Shown here one piece after another: positions 1 to 10,946 of a stretch of 64,000 nt of DNA (positions are counted from its first letter, which is position 1; each line of letters begins with the position of its first letter). A program made the position numbers and the translations under genes. Source of the DNA: Pseudomonas serboccidentalis (GTDB lineage: Bacteria > Pseudomonadota > Gammaproteobacteria > Pseudomonadales > Pseudomonadaceae); NCBI RefSeq assembly GCF_028830055.1, contig NZ_CP101655.1, forward strand, positions 5,199,137 to 5,263,136, written 5' to 3'. Below the pieces are notes generated by a model, which saw nothing but the letters and a program-made list of their open reading frames with translations, searched no databases and was not told the DNA's origin.

Positions 1-236
1 TCGATGGTGCGTTGATCAACTTGGTTTCCGTTGAGCAGCAGGAAGACCTCATCGCCTTGCCCCATGTTTGCCCATGGCACCAAGTAGACCTTCAAGCCCA
101 GGTCCGGCGTCAGACCCCGCGCGGCGGCAAAGTTGATCCCCCACTCCCCGGAATCGAGGATCGGTTGGGTGCGGTCGGGGATTTCCAGTGGCAGCAAGGC
201 CTTGGGGCTGGGGTCTCGGTGGGGTTGGGTGAGCAT
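1..236 (-). CDS. Partial hypothetical protein (N-terminal part, runs off the window start)
   Basis: An open frame starts with ATG at 236 and runs off the left edge without a stop (78 codons seen). The visible protein has a Pro-rich start followed by segments such as PWANMGQGDEVFLLLNG. This pattern is typical of the large, repetitive, Ig-like hypothetical proteins common in fluorescent pseudomonads, in which a GD.v.l.wn strand motif recurs. No signal peptide is seen in the visible part. Function is unknown, and the family assignment is an inference from one short stretch. Confidence 0.5.
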   Translation of the reverse strand, partial: MLTQPHRDPSPKALLPLEIPDRTQPILDSGEWGINFAAARGLTPDLGLKVYLVPWANMGQGDEVFLLLNGNQVDQRTI

Positions 237-473
237 GGCGGGCACTCCGGTCCAGAAGCTGAGGAACGACGGAGTGATTGAAGGCTAGAAGCAGATGCAC
301 TGGCTACTGTCAGATCTGACAGGTGAAGGGGTGTTTCCGATGAACGGCAGAGTGTCTGCGTAAGAGCGAGCGGTGCGGCGAAGGCGGTGAGTGAGGTCGC
401 TCAATATCGATTGCCAGAGTGCATTCGTCAGCGGGCTCGCTCCCACAGGGGGAGGTGGTTGACGTCAGTGATC
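237..473. other. Intergenic region with a single half REP
   Basis: There is no gene. Around 430-452 there is one REP-like arm (GGGCTCGCTCCCACAG) without its inverted partner. The rest is probably the promoter and 5' leader of the partial gene plus the 3' end of the hydrolase unit. Confidence 0.4.
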
Positions 474-1304
474 TCAACCGCGAATGAAAGCCAACAAATC
501 CGCATTGATCGTCGCCGCCTCTGTCGTCGGCATTCCGTGCGGGAACCCCGGGTACGACTTCAGTGTGCCATTTGGCAGCAGTTTCGCCGACAGAGGCCCC
601 GAGTTCGCGTACGGCACAATCTGATCATCCTCGCCATGCATCACCAGCACCGGTACGGTGACGTTCTTCAGGTCTTCGGTGAAGTCGGTCTGCGAGAAGG
701 CGACGATCCCGTCGTAATGCGCCTTGGCTCCGCCGATCATGCCCTGGCGCCACCAGTTGCCGATGATCCCTTCCGAAGGTTTGGCCCCCGACCGGTTGTA
801 GCCATAGAAAGGACCGCTGGGTAGATCGCGATAGAACTGTGCGCGGTTGGCGGCCAGTTGCGCCTGCAAGTCATCGAACACCGATTTCGGCAAACCTTGA
901 GGATTGCTCTCGGTCTTGACCATCAACGGCGGCACGGCGCTGATCAGCACGCCTTTGGCGACGTTGTCCTGACCGTGGCGGGCGATGTAATGGATGACCT
1001 CACCGCCACCGGTGGAGTGGCCGACATGCACGACATTCTTCAAACCCAGATGTTTGACCACCGCCAGCACATCGTCGGCGTAGTGATCCATGTCGTGCCC
1101 GTCCCAGACCTGACTCGACCGGCCGTGGCCCCGGCGATCATGGGCGACCACCCGAAAGCCTTGCCCGAGAAAGAACAGCATCTGCGCATCCCAGTCATCC
1201 GAGCTCAGCGGCCAGCCGTGGTGAAAGTGGATCACCGGCGCGTTTTTCGGGCCCCAGTCCTTGTAGAAAATCTCGACGCCGTCGTTGGTGGTGACAAATC
1301 CCAT
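474..1304 (-). CDS. Alpha/beta hydrolase, non-haem chloroperoxidase/arylesterase-like
   Basis: A 276-aa cytoplasmic alpha/beta hydrolase with no signal peptide. The oxyanion segment HHGWP lies at residues 28-32 and the nucleophile elbow GHSTGG puts the catalytic Ser at about 97. An acidic residue follows in HGEDDQIVP and the catalytic His in FPHGMP near the C-terminus. The GHSTGGGEV signature and the length fit the cofactor-free chloroperoxidase/esterase group, so esterase or perhydrolase activity is likely but the substrate cannot be told. AGGAG lies about 9 nt before the ATG. The gene stands alone, and the next gene is divergent. Confidence 0.85.
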   Translation of the reverse strand: MGFVTTNDGVEIFYKDWGPKNAPVIHFHHGWPLSSDDWDAQMLFFLGQGFRVVAHDRRGHGRSSQVWDGHDMDHYADDVLAVVKHLGLKNVVHVGHSTGGGEVIHYIARHGQDNVAKGVLISAVPPLMVKTESNPQGLPKSVFDDLQAQLAANRAQFYRDLPSGPFYGYNRSGAKPSEGIIGNWWRQGMIGGAKAHYDGIVAFSQTDFTEDLKNVTVPVLVMHGEDDQIVPYANSGPLSAKLLPNGTLKSYPGFPHGMPTTEAATINADLLAFIRG

Positions 1305-1554
1305 GTTCGCGACTCCTGACCAATATTAGGGTGACCGCGCTCGTCGCAGGCCGGTCGTGATGGCTCGGGTGAGCGCCGTTATCAGCCAGAGGATTAAAGT
1401 CGACATTTTTGCGTTGAGGCATGACCGGTGGTCGCCACGTCTGGCTTGCGGCGCAAATTAGGCTTTGCTGAAAGGGATAAGCCGAGGCGCGCACAGGCTT
1501 TGCCGGCCGTAGCGACGCCCCTTCAGAACACCGTGAGTCTGAGGAAAATCCCCG

Positions 1555-2010
1555 ATGCTGACCTTGAATATCAATGGCAAGGATCAGGACCTCGACGTAC
1601 CGGCAGACATGCCGTTGCTCTGGGTCCTGCGTGATATGGCGCACCTGACCGGTACCAAATTCGGCTGTGGCATGGCCCAGTGCGGCGCCTGCACGGTGCA
1701 CGTTGACGGCGCGCCACTGCGCGCCTGCATCACGCCTGCCACCGCCGTGGCCAACGGCCAGAAAATCCTCACCATCGAAGGCCTGTCCACCGACGGTTCG
1801 CACCCGGTGCAGCGGGCCTGGGCCGAACTCGATGTGGTGCAGTGCGGTTACTGCCAGTCGGGGCAGATCATGTCCGCCGCTGCGCTGCTGGCGAAAATCC
1901 CCAAGCCCACCGACAGCGATATCGATCAGGCGCTCTCCGGCAATATCTGTCGCTGCGGCACTTATCCGCGAATCCGTGCGGCTGTGAAGCGTGCGTCCGA
2001 AATCGGCTGA
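1555..2010 (+). CDS. (2Fe-2S)-binding small subunit of a molybdenum hydroxylase (IorA-like)
   Basis: A 151-aa electron-transfer subunit of a xanthine-oxidase-family enzyme. The plant-ferredoxin-type cluster is held by Cys38, Cys43, Cys46 and Cys58 (CGMAQCGAC...C). The second cluster is held by Cys97, Cys100, Cys132 and Cys134 (CGYC...CRC). The length is standard for the family. It is followed after 14 bp by the molybdopterin subunit, and a di-haem cytochrome closes the operon. It has no export signal of its own, so it would have to travel with the Tat-targeted large subunit. The isoquinoline 1-oxidoreductase family is the closest named relative. The real substrate (aldehyde or N-heterocycle) is not visible. 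GAGGAAA precedes the ATG. Confidence 0.88.
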   Translation: MLTLNINGKDQDLDVPADMPLLWVLRDMAHLTGTKFGCGMAQCGACTVHVDGAPLRACITPATAVANGQKILTIEGLSTDGSHPVQRAWAELDVVQCGYCQSGQIMSAAALLAKIPKPTDSDIDQALSGNICRCGTYPRIRAAVKRASEIG

Positions 2011-2024
2011 TTGGGAGATAGACG

Positions 2025-4187
2025 ATGAACAGTCCTGTATCGCGTCGCGGTTTTCTCAAGGGCAGCGCCGTGCTCGGTGGCGGCCTGGTGGTGGCGTTTG
2101 TCGTGCCCGGTGCCCATCGGTTTGCGCGGGCGGCGGAGAATGAAGGCAAGGTCTTTGCGCCGAATGCGTTTTTACGGATAGCCGCGGACAACAGCGTGAC
2201 GGTGTTGCTCGGGCATTCGGAAATGGGCCAGGGCATCTGGACTGGCCTGACCATGCTGATTGCCGAGGAGCTGGACGCCGACTGGTCGACAATCCGCGTC
2301 GAACACTCGCCGGCCTCGGCAGCCAATTACGGCATGCCGGCGTTTGGCGGGATGCAGATTACTGGCGGCTCGACCTCGACCTGGATGGAGTTCGACCGTT
2401 ATCGGCTCGCGGGGGCCACGGCGCGGCAGATGCTGGTGGAAGCGGCAGCCAAGCGCTTCAACGTCGCTGCGTCGACGATTCGCACCGAGTCGGGCGTGGT
2501 GATTGCCGGCGATAAACGCGCGACTTACGGTGAGCTGGCGGACGCCGCCGGGCAACTGCCGGTACCGGATCCGAAGTCGATCACCTTCAAGGAGGCCAAG
2601 GACTGGAAAGTCATCGGCAAGCCGACCAAGCGTCTCGACACCCCGGAAAAAATCACCGGCCGCGCCAAGTTCGGCATGGACGTGCAGTTCGAGGGCTTGA
2701 TGACCGCGATGGTTGCGCGGGCGCCGGTGTTCGGCGCCACGGTCAAATCCTTCGAAGGCGCCGAGGCGCTGGCGGTGCCCGGCGTGCACAAAGTGGTGCA
2801 GGTGCCAACCGGAGTGGCGGTGATCGCCGAGCATTATTGGGCGGCGAAACTGGGTCGCGATGCGTTGAAAGTCGATTGGGACATGGGGCCGCACGCGGAC
2901 CTGAGCAGCCAGGGCCTGCTCGACAGTTTCCGCAAACTGGCGGCAACGCCGGGCACGTCGGCCGCTCAGACCGGGGACCCCAAGGCCAACTTCGACAAGG
3001 CAGCGAAGAAAATCGACGTCGAGTACAGCGTGCCGTATCTGGCCCACGCGCCGATGGAACCCCTCAACTGCACGGTGAAGATCAGCACCGAGAAGTGCGA
3101 GATCTGGACCGGCACGCAATTCCAGACCCTCGACCAGATGATCGCCGGCAAGATCACCGGGCTCAAACCCGAGCAGGTGGAGATTCACACCGAGTTTCTC
3201 GGCGGTGGTTTCGGGCGTCGGGCCAATCCGACCTCGGACTTCGTGGCCGAAGCGGTGCAAGTGGCGAAAGCCGCCGGCGCGCCAGTGAAAACCGTATGGT
3301 CCCGTGAGGATGATATTCGTGGCGGTTATTACCGCTCGATGTTCCTGCATCAGGCGCGTATTGGCCTGGACGGGCAGGGCATGCCGCTGAGCTGGCAGCA
3401 TGTGCTGGTCGGCCAATCGATCATGGCCGGCACCCTGCTTGAACAGACCATGGTCAAGAACGGCATCGACGCGACTTCGGTCGAAGGCGTGGCCGACAGC
3501 CCGTATCTCAAGGGCCTGGCTCATCAGCAGGTGGCGCTGCATTCACCGCAGACCGGAATCAATGTGTTGTGGCTGCGTTCGGTGGGGCATAGCCACACCG
3601 CGTTCGTCATGGAGTCGCTGATCGATGAAATGGCCACGGCGGCGGGCAAGGACCCGGTGGAGTACCGACGCACGCTGCTCAAGGAGCATCCACGGCATCT
3701 GGGCGTGCTGAATCTGGCGGTGGAGAAGGCTGACTGGACCGCGCCGCTGCCGGACGGGCATGCCTTGGGCGTGGCGGTGCACGAATCGTTCGGCAGTTAT
3801 GTGGCGCAGGTGGCGGAAGTCTCGCAGGACAATCTGGCGATCCGCGTGCACCGCGTGGTGTGTGCGGTGGACTGCGGGATTGCGGTCAACCCGCAGAGCA
3901 TCGCGGCGCAGATGGAATCGTGCATCACCTTTGGCCTGGGCATGGCGCTGCACAGCAAACTGACCGTGAAGAACGGCATGGTCGTGCAATCCAACTATCA
4001 CGATTATCAGGTGCTGCGGCTCAACGAGATGCCGCGGGTGGAAGTGCACATCGTGCCCAGCAGCGACAAACCCGGGGGCATCGGCGAGGCCGGCGTCCCG
4101 CCCACCGCGCCGGCGGTGGCCAATGCGGTGTATGCACTGACCGGGCAACGCCTGCGTGAACTGCCACTGCAACTGTCGGGGGTGTGA
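2025..4187 (+). CDS. Molybdopterin-binding large subunit of an exported molybdenum hydroxylase (IorB-like)
   Basis: A 720-aa catalytic subunit of the xanthine dehydrogenase family in the cytochrome-linked IorB-type subgroup. The N-terminus carries a twin-arginine signal (SRRGFLKG, residues 6-13) with a hydrophobic stretch and a probable cleavage after RFARAA, so the enzyme should act in the periplasm. Mo-cofactor segments include [16 protein letters not shown] and [10 protein letters not shown] near the C-terminus, where the final Glu corresponds to the catalytic base of the family. GGGAG lies before the ATG. It is co-transcribed with the [2Fe-2S] subunit and the cytochrome, which together form a chain from substrate to cytochrome. 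The substrate is unknown. Confidence 0.88.
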   Translation: MNSPVSRRGFLKGSAVLGGGLVVAFVVPGAHRFARAAENEGKVFAPNAFLRIAADNSVTVLLGHSEMGQGIWTGLTMLIAEELDADWSTIRVEHSPASAANYGMPAFGGMQITGGSTSTWMEFDRYRLAGATARQMLVEAAAKRFNVAASTIRTESGVVIAGDKRATYGELADAAGQLPVPDPKSITFKEAKDWKVIGKPTKRLDTPEKITGRAKFGMDVQFEGLMTAMVARAPVFGATVKSFEGAEALAVPGVHKVVQVPTGVAVIAEHYWAAKLGRDALKVDWDMGPHADLSSQGLLDSFRKLAATPGTSAAQTGDPKANFDKAAKKIDVEYSVPYLAHAPMEPLNCTVKISTEKCEIWTGTQFQTLDQMIAGKITGLKPEQVEIHTEFLGGGFGRRANPTSDFVAEAVQVAKAAGAPVKTVWSREDDIRGGYYRSMFLHQARIGLDGQGMPLSWQHVLVGQSIMAGTLLEQTMVKNGIDATSVEGVADSPYLKGLAHQQVALHSPQTGINVLWLRSVGHSHTAFVMESLIDEMATAAGKDPVEYRRTLLKEHPRHLGVLNLAVEKADWTAPLPDGHALGVAVHESFGSYVAQVAEVSQDNLAIRVHRVVCAVDCGIAVNPQSIAAQMESCITFGLGMALHSKLTVKNGMVVQSNYHDYQVLRLNEMPRVEVHIVPSSDKPGGIGEAGVPPTAPAVANAVYALTGQRLRELPLQLSGV

Positions 4188-4188
4188 G

Positions 4189-4767
4189 ATGAAACGACAT
4201 CTGCTGTTGGGCACGGTGATTTTGCTGGGGCTGGGTGGCTACGCCTCGGATCTGTTCGCCGATGATCAGGAAGCGCTCAAGGCGTTCGGCACGGTGCAGA
4301 AAGTGTTCCAGAGCCCGCGTTGCCAGAACTGTCACATTCCCGGTGATTCGCCGCTGCAATTCGACGCCGGAACCCCGCACGCGATGAACGTGGTGCGCGG
4401 CATGGACGGCAAGGGCGCCGCCGGTTTGCCCTGCGCCACCTGCCACGCCGAGAGCAACCCGCCGGCCAGTTACGGCCCGCACGCGCCACCGGGGGCGCCG
4501 CACTGGAGCCTGCCGCCAGCGGCGCACAAGATGGCCTGGATCGGCCTGCCGCCCGACAAGTTGTGCGCAATGATCAAGGACCGCTCCAGCAACGGTGACC
4601 GTGATTTCGCCGCGCTGATCAAGCACGTCAGCGACGACAAACTGGTGCTGTGGGGCTGGAATCCCGGGGCAGGGCGCACGCCGGTGCCGGTACCGCACGA
4701 CATCTTTGTGAGCCAGTTCAAGCTCTGGGCGGATGCCGGTGGGCCGTGCCCGGTGGCCGGGAGTTGA
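4189..4767 (+). CDS. Di-haem c-type cytochrome subunit of the molybdenum hydroxylase
   Basis: A 192-aa exported protein with an N-terminal hydrophobic signal (residues about 4-24) and two CxxCH haem-attachment sites, CQNCH at 45-49 and CATCH at 82-86. The start at 4189 was chosen because it gives a clean signal peptide and lies 1 nt after the stop of the large subunit; a longer frame begins upstream but overlaps that gene. Its place in the operon makes it the likely periplasmic electron acceptor of the IorAB-like pair. The family is annotated in pseudomonads as an isoquinoline oxidoreductase subunit. Axial ligands cannot be assigned with certainty. Confidence 0.82.
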   Translation: MKRHLLLGTVILLGLGGYASDLFADDQEALKAFGTVQKVFQSPRCQNCHIPGDSPLQFDAGTPHAMNVVRGMDGKGAAGLPCATCHAESNPPASYGPHAPPGAPHWSLPPAAHKMAWIGLPPDKLCAMIKDRSSNGDRDFAALIKHVSDDKLVLWGWNPGAGRTPVPVPHDIFVSQFKLWADAGGPCPVAGS

Positions 4768-4768
4768 C

Positions 4769-4856
4769 GGTGTGAGCCTGCTCGCGATGGCTTCATGTCA
4801 GTCAGCATTGATGTCTATGAACCACCGCTATCGCGAGCAGCCTCACTCTTACAGGG
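4769..4856. repeat. REP pair (REPIN-like inverted repeat)
   Basis: Two inverted copies of the GAGCAGGCTCACTC-type REP (one imperfect) are separated by about 40 bp, between the cytochrome gene and the VOC gene. They could form a hairpin at the convergent 3' ends. Confidence 0.75.
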
Positions 4857-4878
4857 AAGGATATGGAGCCAGGACAAT

Positions 4879-5304
4879 CTACTTGGCAAACAACTGCCCA
4901 ATGTCCTTGAACGCCTTGAACTCCAGCGCATTGCCGCACGGGTCAAACAGAAACATCGTCGCCTGTTCGCCCACCAATCCCTGAAAGCGAATCCCCGGCT
5001 CGATCACGAACTGCGTGCCCAGCGATGTCAGGCGTTCGGCCAGTGCCTGCCATTGCGCCATCCCCAGCACCACACCGAAATGCGGCACCGGCACGTCATG
5101 CCCGTCCACGGCATTGGTGTGCGCGGCTTCCTGAGAGGCATTTTTCGGTGCCAGATGAATCACCAGTTGGTGGCCGAAGAAGTTGAAGTCGACCCAGTGC
5201 GCGCTGGAGCGACCTTCCTCCAGCCCGAAGACTTCGCGGTAAAAGTGGCGTGCGGCGGCCAGGTCATAGACGGGGATGGCCAGATGGAAAGGGCTTAACG
5301 GCAT
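4879..5304 (-). CDS. VOC (glyoxalase/bleomycin-resistance) family protein
   Basis: A 141-aa protein of the vicinal-oxygen-chelate fold. It starts with [10 protein letters not shown], where His7 is a typical metal ligand. The paired beta-alpha-beta-beta-beta modules are visible, ending in [13 protein letters not shown], whose Glu is the usual last ligand. Whether it is a dioxygenase, a glyoxalase-like lyase or a binding protein cannot be told. It is divergent from a LysR regulator across 111 bp, which suggests that regulator may control it. The ribosome site is weak. Confidence 0.8.
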   Translation of the reverse strand: MPLSPFHLAIPVYDLAAARHFYREVFGLEEGRSSAHWVDFNFFGHQLVIHLAPKNASQEAAHTNAVDGHDVPVPHFGVVLGMAQWQALAERLTSLGTQFVIEPGIRFQGLVGEQATMFLFDPCGNALEFKAFKDIGQLFAK

Positions 5305-5415
5305 GGCGCAATGCTCGATCAGGGAAAGTGGATTGAGTTTAGTGCTGTGAAATGTGATTGAAAGACGATAGTTTTTGCGCCGAGCTCAAATTATTTCGAT
5401 CAATCGAGGTGCCGC

Positions 5416-6270
5416 ATGCTGCGTGAACTCAAGACCTTTCTCGCCGTCGCACGCCACGGCACGTTTGCCGCCGCGGGGTTGCACATTGGCCTGACGCAGT
5501 CGGCGGTCAGTGCGCAGATCCGCAATCTCGAACAGGCCTTGGGCATTCGTCTGTTCGACCGCACCGGCCGCCAGGCAACGCTCAATCCGGCGGGGCAGCG
5601 CGCCTTGCCGATGGCCCAGGAAATGCTCGCGATCTTCAGCCGCATGGCGGTGAGCGAGGACGTCAGTGAGTTTCGTGGCGAGCTGAAAATCGGTGCGGTA
5701 GCCACCGCGCAAACCGGGCTGCTGCCACAGGCGCTGTTGCGCTTGCGTCAACAGGCACCGGGGCTGGAGCCGAAACTGGTGCCGGGGGTGTCGCTGAACC
5801 TGCTGAGTCAGGTCGATGCCGGTGAGGTGGATCTGGCGATCATGATCAAGCCGCCGTTCGAGCTGCCCAAGGAACTGTCGGCGCAGGTGATTCGTCGCGA
5901 GCCGTTCGTGCTGATCGTGCCGCTGCAGGTCGAGGGCGACGATCCATTGCGCCTGCTCGCCGAACAGCCGCAGGTGCGCTATGACCGCAATTCATTTGGC
6001 GGTCGGCTGGTGACGCGGTTTCTGCGCGAACAGCGGATCGAGGTCAACGTAGCGCTGGAGTTGGATGAACTGGAAGCGATCGTGAAAATGGTCGAGTCGG
6101 GGCTGGGTGTTTCGTTGTTGCCCAAGGCCGGGTTGTGGCTGGAGCATCCGCTGCAGGTCAGGGTGATTGAATTGGGTGAGCTGACGTTTTACCGCGAGAT
6201 GGTCTTGTTGCAGCGGTACAGCCAGCGCAGTCAGCCGATTCAAAAACTGTTTGCCGATTGTTTGCTCTGA
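5416..6270 (+). CDS. LysR-family transcriptional regulator
   Basis: A 284-aa regulator. The N-terminal winged helix-turn-helix (residues about 1-60, LKTFLAVARHGTFAAAG...QSAVSAQIRNLE) is followed by the two-lobed periplasmic-binding-like effector domain. Length and layout are standard for the family. It is transcribed away from the VOC gene, the usual arrangement for a LysR regulator and its target. The inducer is not identifiable. Transcription runs into a REP pair and then the fabI terminator. Confidence 0.88.
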   Translation: MLRELKTFLAVARHGTFAAAGLHIGLTQSAVSAQIRNLEQALGIRLFDRTGRQATLNPAGQRALPMAQEMLAIFSRMAVSEDVSEFRGELKIGAVATAQTGLLPQALLRLRQQAPGLEPKLVPGVSLNLLSQVDAGEVDLAIMIKPPFELPKELSAQVIRREPFVLIVPLQVEGDDPLRLLAEQPQVRYDRNSFGGRLVTRFLREQRIEVNVALELDELEAIVKMVESGLGVSLLPKAGLWLEHPLQVRVIELGELTFYREMVLLQRYSQRSQPIQKLFADCLL

Positions 6271-6278
6271 AGATCAGA

Positions 6279-6358
6279 GGATCGCAGCCTTCGGCAGCTC
6301 CTACAGGGGAGGTGCATGCGGACTTAATCATGTAGGAGCTGCCGAAGGCTGCGATCTT
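6279..6358. repeat. REP pair, CGGCAGCTCCTACA family
   Basis: An inverted pair: ATCGCAGCCTTCGGCAGCTC...TACA, then the reverse complement ending GCTGCGATCTTTT, with a spacer of about 30 bp. It lies between the LysR gene and the fabI terminator, the typical REPIN position. Confidence 0.85.
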
Positions 6359-6370
6359 TTGATGTTGAAC

Positions 6371-6410
6371 CCAATAAAAAACCCGCCATAAGAGACGGGT
6401 TTTTTATTGG
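6371..6410. terminator. Rho-independent terminator (bidirectional), fabI/LysR
   Basis: A perfect inverted repeat, CCAATAAAAAACCCG / CGGGTTTTTTATTGG, with a 10-nt loop. The G/C stem core flanked by A and T runs works in both directions. It would end fabI on the minus strand and the LysR transcript on the plus strand. Confidence 0.88.
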
Positions 6411-6421
6411 CTAACCGAAGA

Positions 6422-7216
6422 TTACTCTTCGATGTTGCCCATGGCAGTGGTGTTGAAGCCGCCGTCCACGTACATGATTTCACCGCTGATGCCCGACGCC
6501 AGGTCGGAGCACAGGAAGGCGCCGGCGTTGCCGACTTCTTCGATGGTGACGTTGCGGCGCAACGGGGTTTGCGCTTCGTTGGCGGCCAGCATCTTGCGGA
6601 AGTTCTTGATGCCCGAGGCGGCCAGGGTGCGGATCGGGCCAGCCGATACGCAGTTGACGCGGGTGCCGTCCGGGCCCAGGGAACCGGCCAGGTAACGCAC
6701 GCCAGCTTCCAGCGAAGCCTTGGCCATGCCCATTACGTTGTAGTTCGGCATGGTGCGCTCGGCGCCCAGGTACGACAGGGTCAGCAGGCTGCCGTTGCGG
6801 CCTTTCATCATTTCGCGGCCAGCCTTGGCCAGGGCCACGAAGCTGTAGGCGCTGATGTCGTGAGCGATGCGGAAACCTTCACGGGTGGTGGCTTCGGTGA
6901 AGTCGCCGTCCAGTTGGTCGCCCGGGGCGAAGCCGACGGAGTGCACGATGCAGTCCAGGCCGTCCCACTTCTTGCTCAGTTCTTCGAAGACCTTGGCGAT
7001 TTCTTCATCGCTGGCCACGTCGCACGGGAAGCACAGCTCAGGGCTCGAACCCCAGCCCTGTGCGAACTCTTCAACGCGACCCTTGAGTTTGTCGTTCTGA
7101 TAAGTGAAGGCAAGCTCAGCGCCCTCGCGATGCATGGCGGCAGCGATGCCGGATGCGATGGACAGCTTGCTGGCGACACCGACGATCAGTACGCGCTTAC
7201 CGGCGAGAAAACCCAT
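6422..7216 (-). CDS. fabI: Enoyl-[acyl-carrier-protein] reductase [NADH]
   Basis: A 264-aa short-chain dehydrogenase-type enzyme that reduces trans-2-enoyl-ACP in the last step of each fatty-acid elongation cycle. The nucleotide-binding segment [13 protein letters not shown] (residues 13-25) has the spacing of enoyl reductases rather than the classical Rossmann GxxxGxG. The catalytic pair is Tyr159 and Lys166 (Y-x6-K), with Tyr149 in SYLG. The start [10 protein letters not shown] is chosen over a longer upstream frame, with GAGGAG just before it. It lies 19 bp downstream of the nppD stop on the same strand, so readthrough from the transporter operon is possible. A strong terminator follows. 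It is the target family of triclosan. Confidence 0.96.
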   Translation of the reverse strand: MGFLAGKRVLIVGVASKLSIASGIAAAMHREGAELAFTYQNDKLKGRVEEFAQGWGSSPELCFPCDVASDEEIAKVFEELSKKWDGLDCIVHSVGFAPGDQLDGDFTEATTREGFRIAHDISAYSFVALAKAGREMMKGRNGSLLTLSYLGAERTMPNYNVMGMAKASLEAGVRYLAGSLGPDGTRVNCVSAGPIRTLAASGIKNFRKMLAANEAQTPLRRNVTIEEVGNAGAFLCSDLASGISGEIMYVDGGFNTTAMGNIEE

Positions 7217-7235
7217 GTGTTGCTCCTCTTTCAGG

Positions 7236-8846
<1,611 letters not shown>

Positions 8847-8847
8847 T

Positions 8848-9867
8848 TCACTTCCTCGGGTCGAAGGCATCGCGAGCGGACTCGCCGATAAACACCAGCA
8901 GGCTCAACATCAATGCCAGCACGGCAAACGCGCTCATGCCCAGCCACGGCGCTTGCAGGTTGGATTTGCCCTGGGCCACCAGTTCACCCAGTGACGGACT
9001 GCCGGCCGGCAAGCCGAAGCCGAGGAAATCCAGCGCGGTGAGGGTGCCGATGGCGCCGGTAAGAATGAACGGCATGAAGGTCATGGTCGAGACCATGGCG
9101 TTGGGCAGGATGTGGCGGAACATGATCGCGCCGTTCTGCATGCCCAGCGCCCGTGCCGCGCGCACGTATTCGAGGTTACGCCCGCGCAGGAATTCGGCGC
9201 GCACCACGTCCACCAGGCTCATCCACGAGAACAGCAGCATGATCCCCAGCAACCACCAGAAATTCGGCTGGACGAAACTGGCGAGAATGATCAGCAGGTA
9301 CAGCACCGGCAACCCCGACCAGATCTCCAGAAAGCGCTGCCCGGCGAGATCGACCCAGCCGCCATAGAAGCCCTGCAGGGCGCCGGCAATCACACCGATG
9401 ATCGAGCTGAGCACGGTCAGCGTCAGCGCGAACAGTACGGAAATGCGGAAGCCGTAGATCACCCGCGCCAGCACATCGCGACCCTGATCGTCGGTGCCCA
9501 GCAGGTTGTCCGCCGAGGGCGGGGCCGGGGCCGGGACTTTCAGGTCGTAGTTGATGCTCTGGTAGTTGTAGGGGATCGGCGCCCACAACACCCACGCATC
9601 CTTGGCCTTGAGCAGTTCGCGGATGTACGGGCTCTTGTAGTTGGCTTCCAGCGGGAATTCGCCGCCGAAGGTGGTCTCCGGGTAGCGCTTGATCGCCGGG
9701 AAGTACCAATGGTTGTCGTAATGCACCACCAGCGGCTTATCGTTGGCGATCAGCTCGGCACCCAGGCTCAGCCCGAACAGGATCAGGAACAGCCACAGCG
9801 ACCACCAGCCACGCTTGTTGGCTTTGAACAGTTCGAACCGGCGGCGGTTGAGAGGGGACAGGTTCAT
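8848..9867 (-). CDS. nppC: Peptide ABC transporter permease (NppC/YejE-like)
   Basis: A 339-aa inner-membrane permease. An N-terminal membrane segment (WWSLWLFLILFGLSLGAE, about 21-38) is followed by a large periplasmic loop. The BPD_transp_1 domain then carries the DppC/OppC-type EAA loop near RAARALGMQNGAIMFRHILP. The long loop after the first helix is typical of YejE. Its start lies next to the stop of the upstream permease gene and its stop is 1 nt before the nppD start, indicating a tightly coupled operon. Confidence 0.9.
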   Translation of the reverse strand: MNLSPLNRRRFELFKANKRGWWSLWLFLILFGLSLGAELIANDKPLVVHYDNHWYFPAIKRYPETTFGGEFPLEANYKSPYIRELLKAKDAWVLWAPIPYNYQSINYDLKVPAPAPPSADNLLGTDDQGRDVLARVIYGFRISVLFALTLTVLSSIIGVIAGALQGFYGGWVDLAGQRFLEIWSGLPVLYLLIILASFVQPNFWWLLGIMLLFSWMSLVDVVRAEFLRGRNLEYVRAARALGMQNGAIMFRHILPNAMVSTMTFMPFILTGAIGTLTALDFLGFGLPAGSPSLGELVAQGKSNLQAPWLGMSAFAVLALMLSLLVFIGESARDAFDPRK

Positions 9868-9868
9868 C

Positions 9869-10942
9869 TCAATGCTCCCGGCTGGCGAAGTCGATGCGCG
9901 GATCGACCAGGGTGTAGGTGAGGTCGCCGATCAGTTTCACTACCAGCCCCAGCAGGGTGAAGATGAACAGGGTGCCGAAAACCACCGGGTAATCGCGGTT
10001 GATCGCCGCTTCGAAACTCATCAGGCCGAGGCCGTCGAGGGAGAAGATCACTTCCACCAGCAACGAGCCGGTGAAGAAAATGCCGATAAACGCCGACGGG
10101 AAACCGGCAATCACCAGCAGCATGGCGTTGCGGAACACGTGGCCGTAGAGCACGCGATTGCGCGTCAGGCCCTTGGCCTTGGCGGTGACCACGTATTGCT
10201 TGTTGATCTCGTCGAGGAAGCTGTTTTTGGTCAGCAGGGTCATGGTCGCGAAGTTGCCGATCACCAGCGCCGTCACCGGCAGCGCCAGGTGCCAGAAGTA
10301 ATCGAGAATCTTGCCGCCCAGGCTCAGCTGATCGAAGTTGTTCGAGGTCAGGCCGCGCAACGGGAACCAGTCCAGATAACTGCCACCGGCAAACACCACG
10401 ATCAGCAGGATCGCAAACAGGAATGCCGGAATCGCGTAGCCGATGATGATCGCCGAACTGGTCCAGACGTCGAAATGGCTGCCGTGTCGCGTCGCCTTGG
10501 CGATCCCCAGCGGGATCGACACCAGGTACATGATCAGCGTGCTCCACAGCCCCAGCGAAATCGACACCGGCATCTTTTCCTTGATCAGATCGATGACCTT
10601 GGCATCGCGGAAGAAGCTGTCGCCGAAATCCAGCTGCGCGTAGTTCTTGACCATGATCCACAGGCGTTCCGGGGCCGATTTGTCGAACCCGTACATGTGC
10701 TCGATTTCCTTGATCAGCGCCGGGTCCAGGCCTTGCGCGCCGCGATACGACGAACCTGCCACCGAGACCTCGGCACCGCCACCTGCGATGCGGCTGGTGG
10801 CGCCCTCGAAGCCTTCGAGCTTGGCGATCATCTGTTCCACCGGGCCGCCGGGCGCGGCCTGGATGATCACGAAATTGATCAGCAGGATGCCGAACAGGGT
10901 CGGGATGATCAGCAGCAGTCGCCGAAAAATATACGCCAGCAT
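9869..10942 (-). CDS. nppB: Peptide ABC transporter permease (NppB/YejB-like)
   Basis: A 357-aa permease of the DppB/OppB class. The start [21 protein letters not shown] and the conserved [15 protein letters not shown] are diagnostic. The EAA-type loop ([20 protein letters not shown]) is near residue 230 and the last helices precede the C-terminus. Compared with DppB it has the inserted periplasmic segment after the first helix that marks YejB. It lies 4 nt after the binding-protein gene and 1 nt before the next permease. Confidence 0.9.
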   Translation of the reverse strand: MLAYIFRRLLLIIPTLFGILLINFVIIQAAPGGPVEQMIAKLEGFEGATSRIAGGGAEVSVAGSSYRGAQGLDPALIKEIEHMYGFDKSAPERLWIMVKNYAQLDFGDSFFRDAKVIDLIKEKMPVSISLGLWSTLIMYLVSIPLGIAKATRHGSHFDVWTSSAIIIGYAIPAFLFAILLIVVFAGGSYLDWFPLRGLTSNNFDQLSLGGKILDYFWHLALPVTALVIGNFATMTLLTKNSFLDEINKQYVVTAKAKGLTRNRVLYGHVFRNAMLLVIAGFPSAFIGIFFTGSLLVEVIFSLDGLGLMSFEAAINRDYPVVFGTLFIFTLLGLVVKLIGDLTYTLVDPRIDFASREH

Positions 10943-10946
10943 CTGA

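Noticed and set aside
2172..3542. 456-codon frame antisense to the molybdopterin subunit
   Set aside because: It is His/Arg-rich and domain-free, opposite a confident gene.
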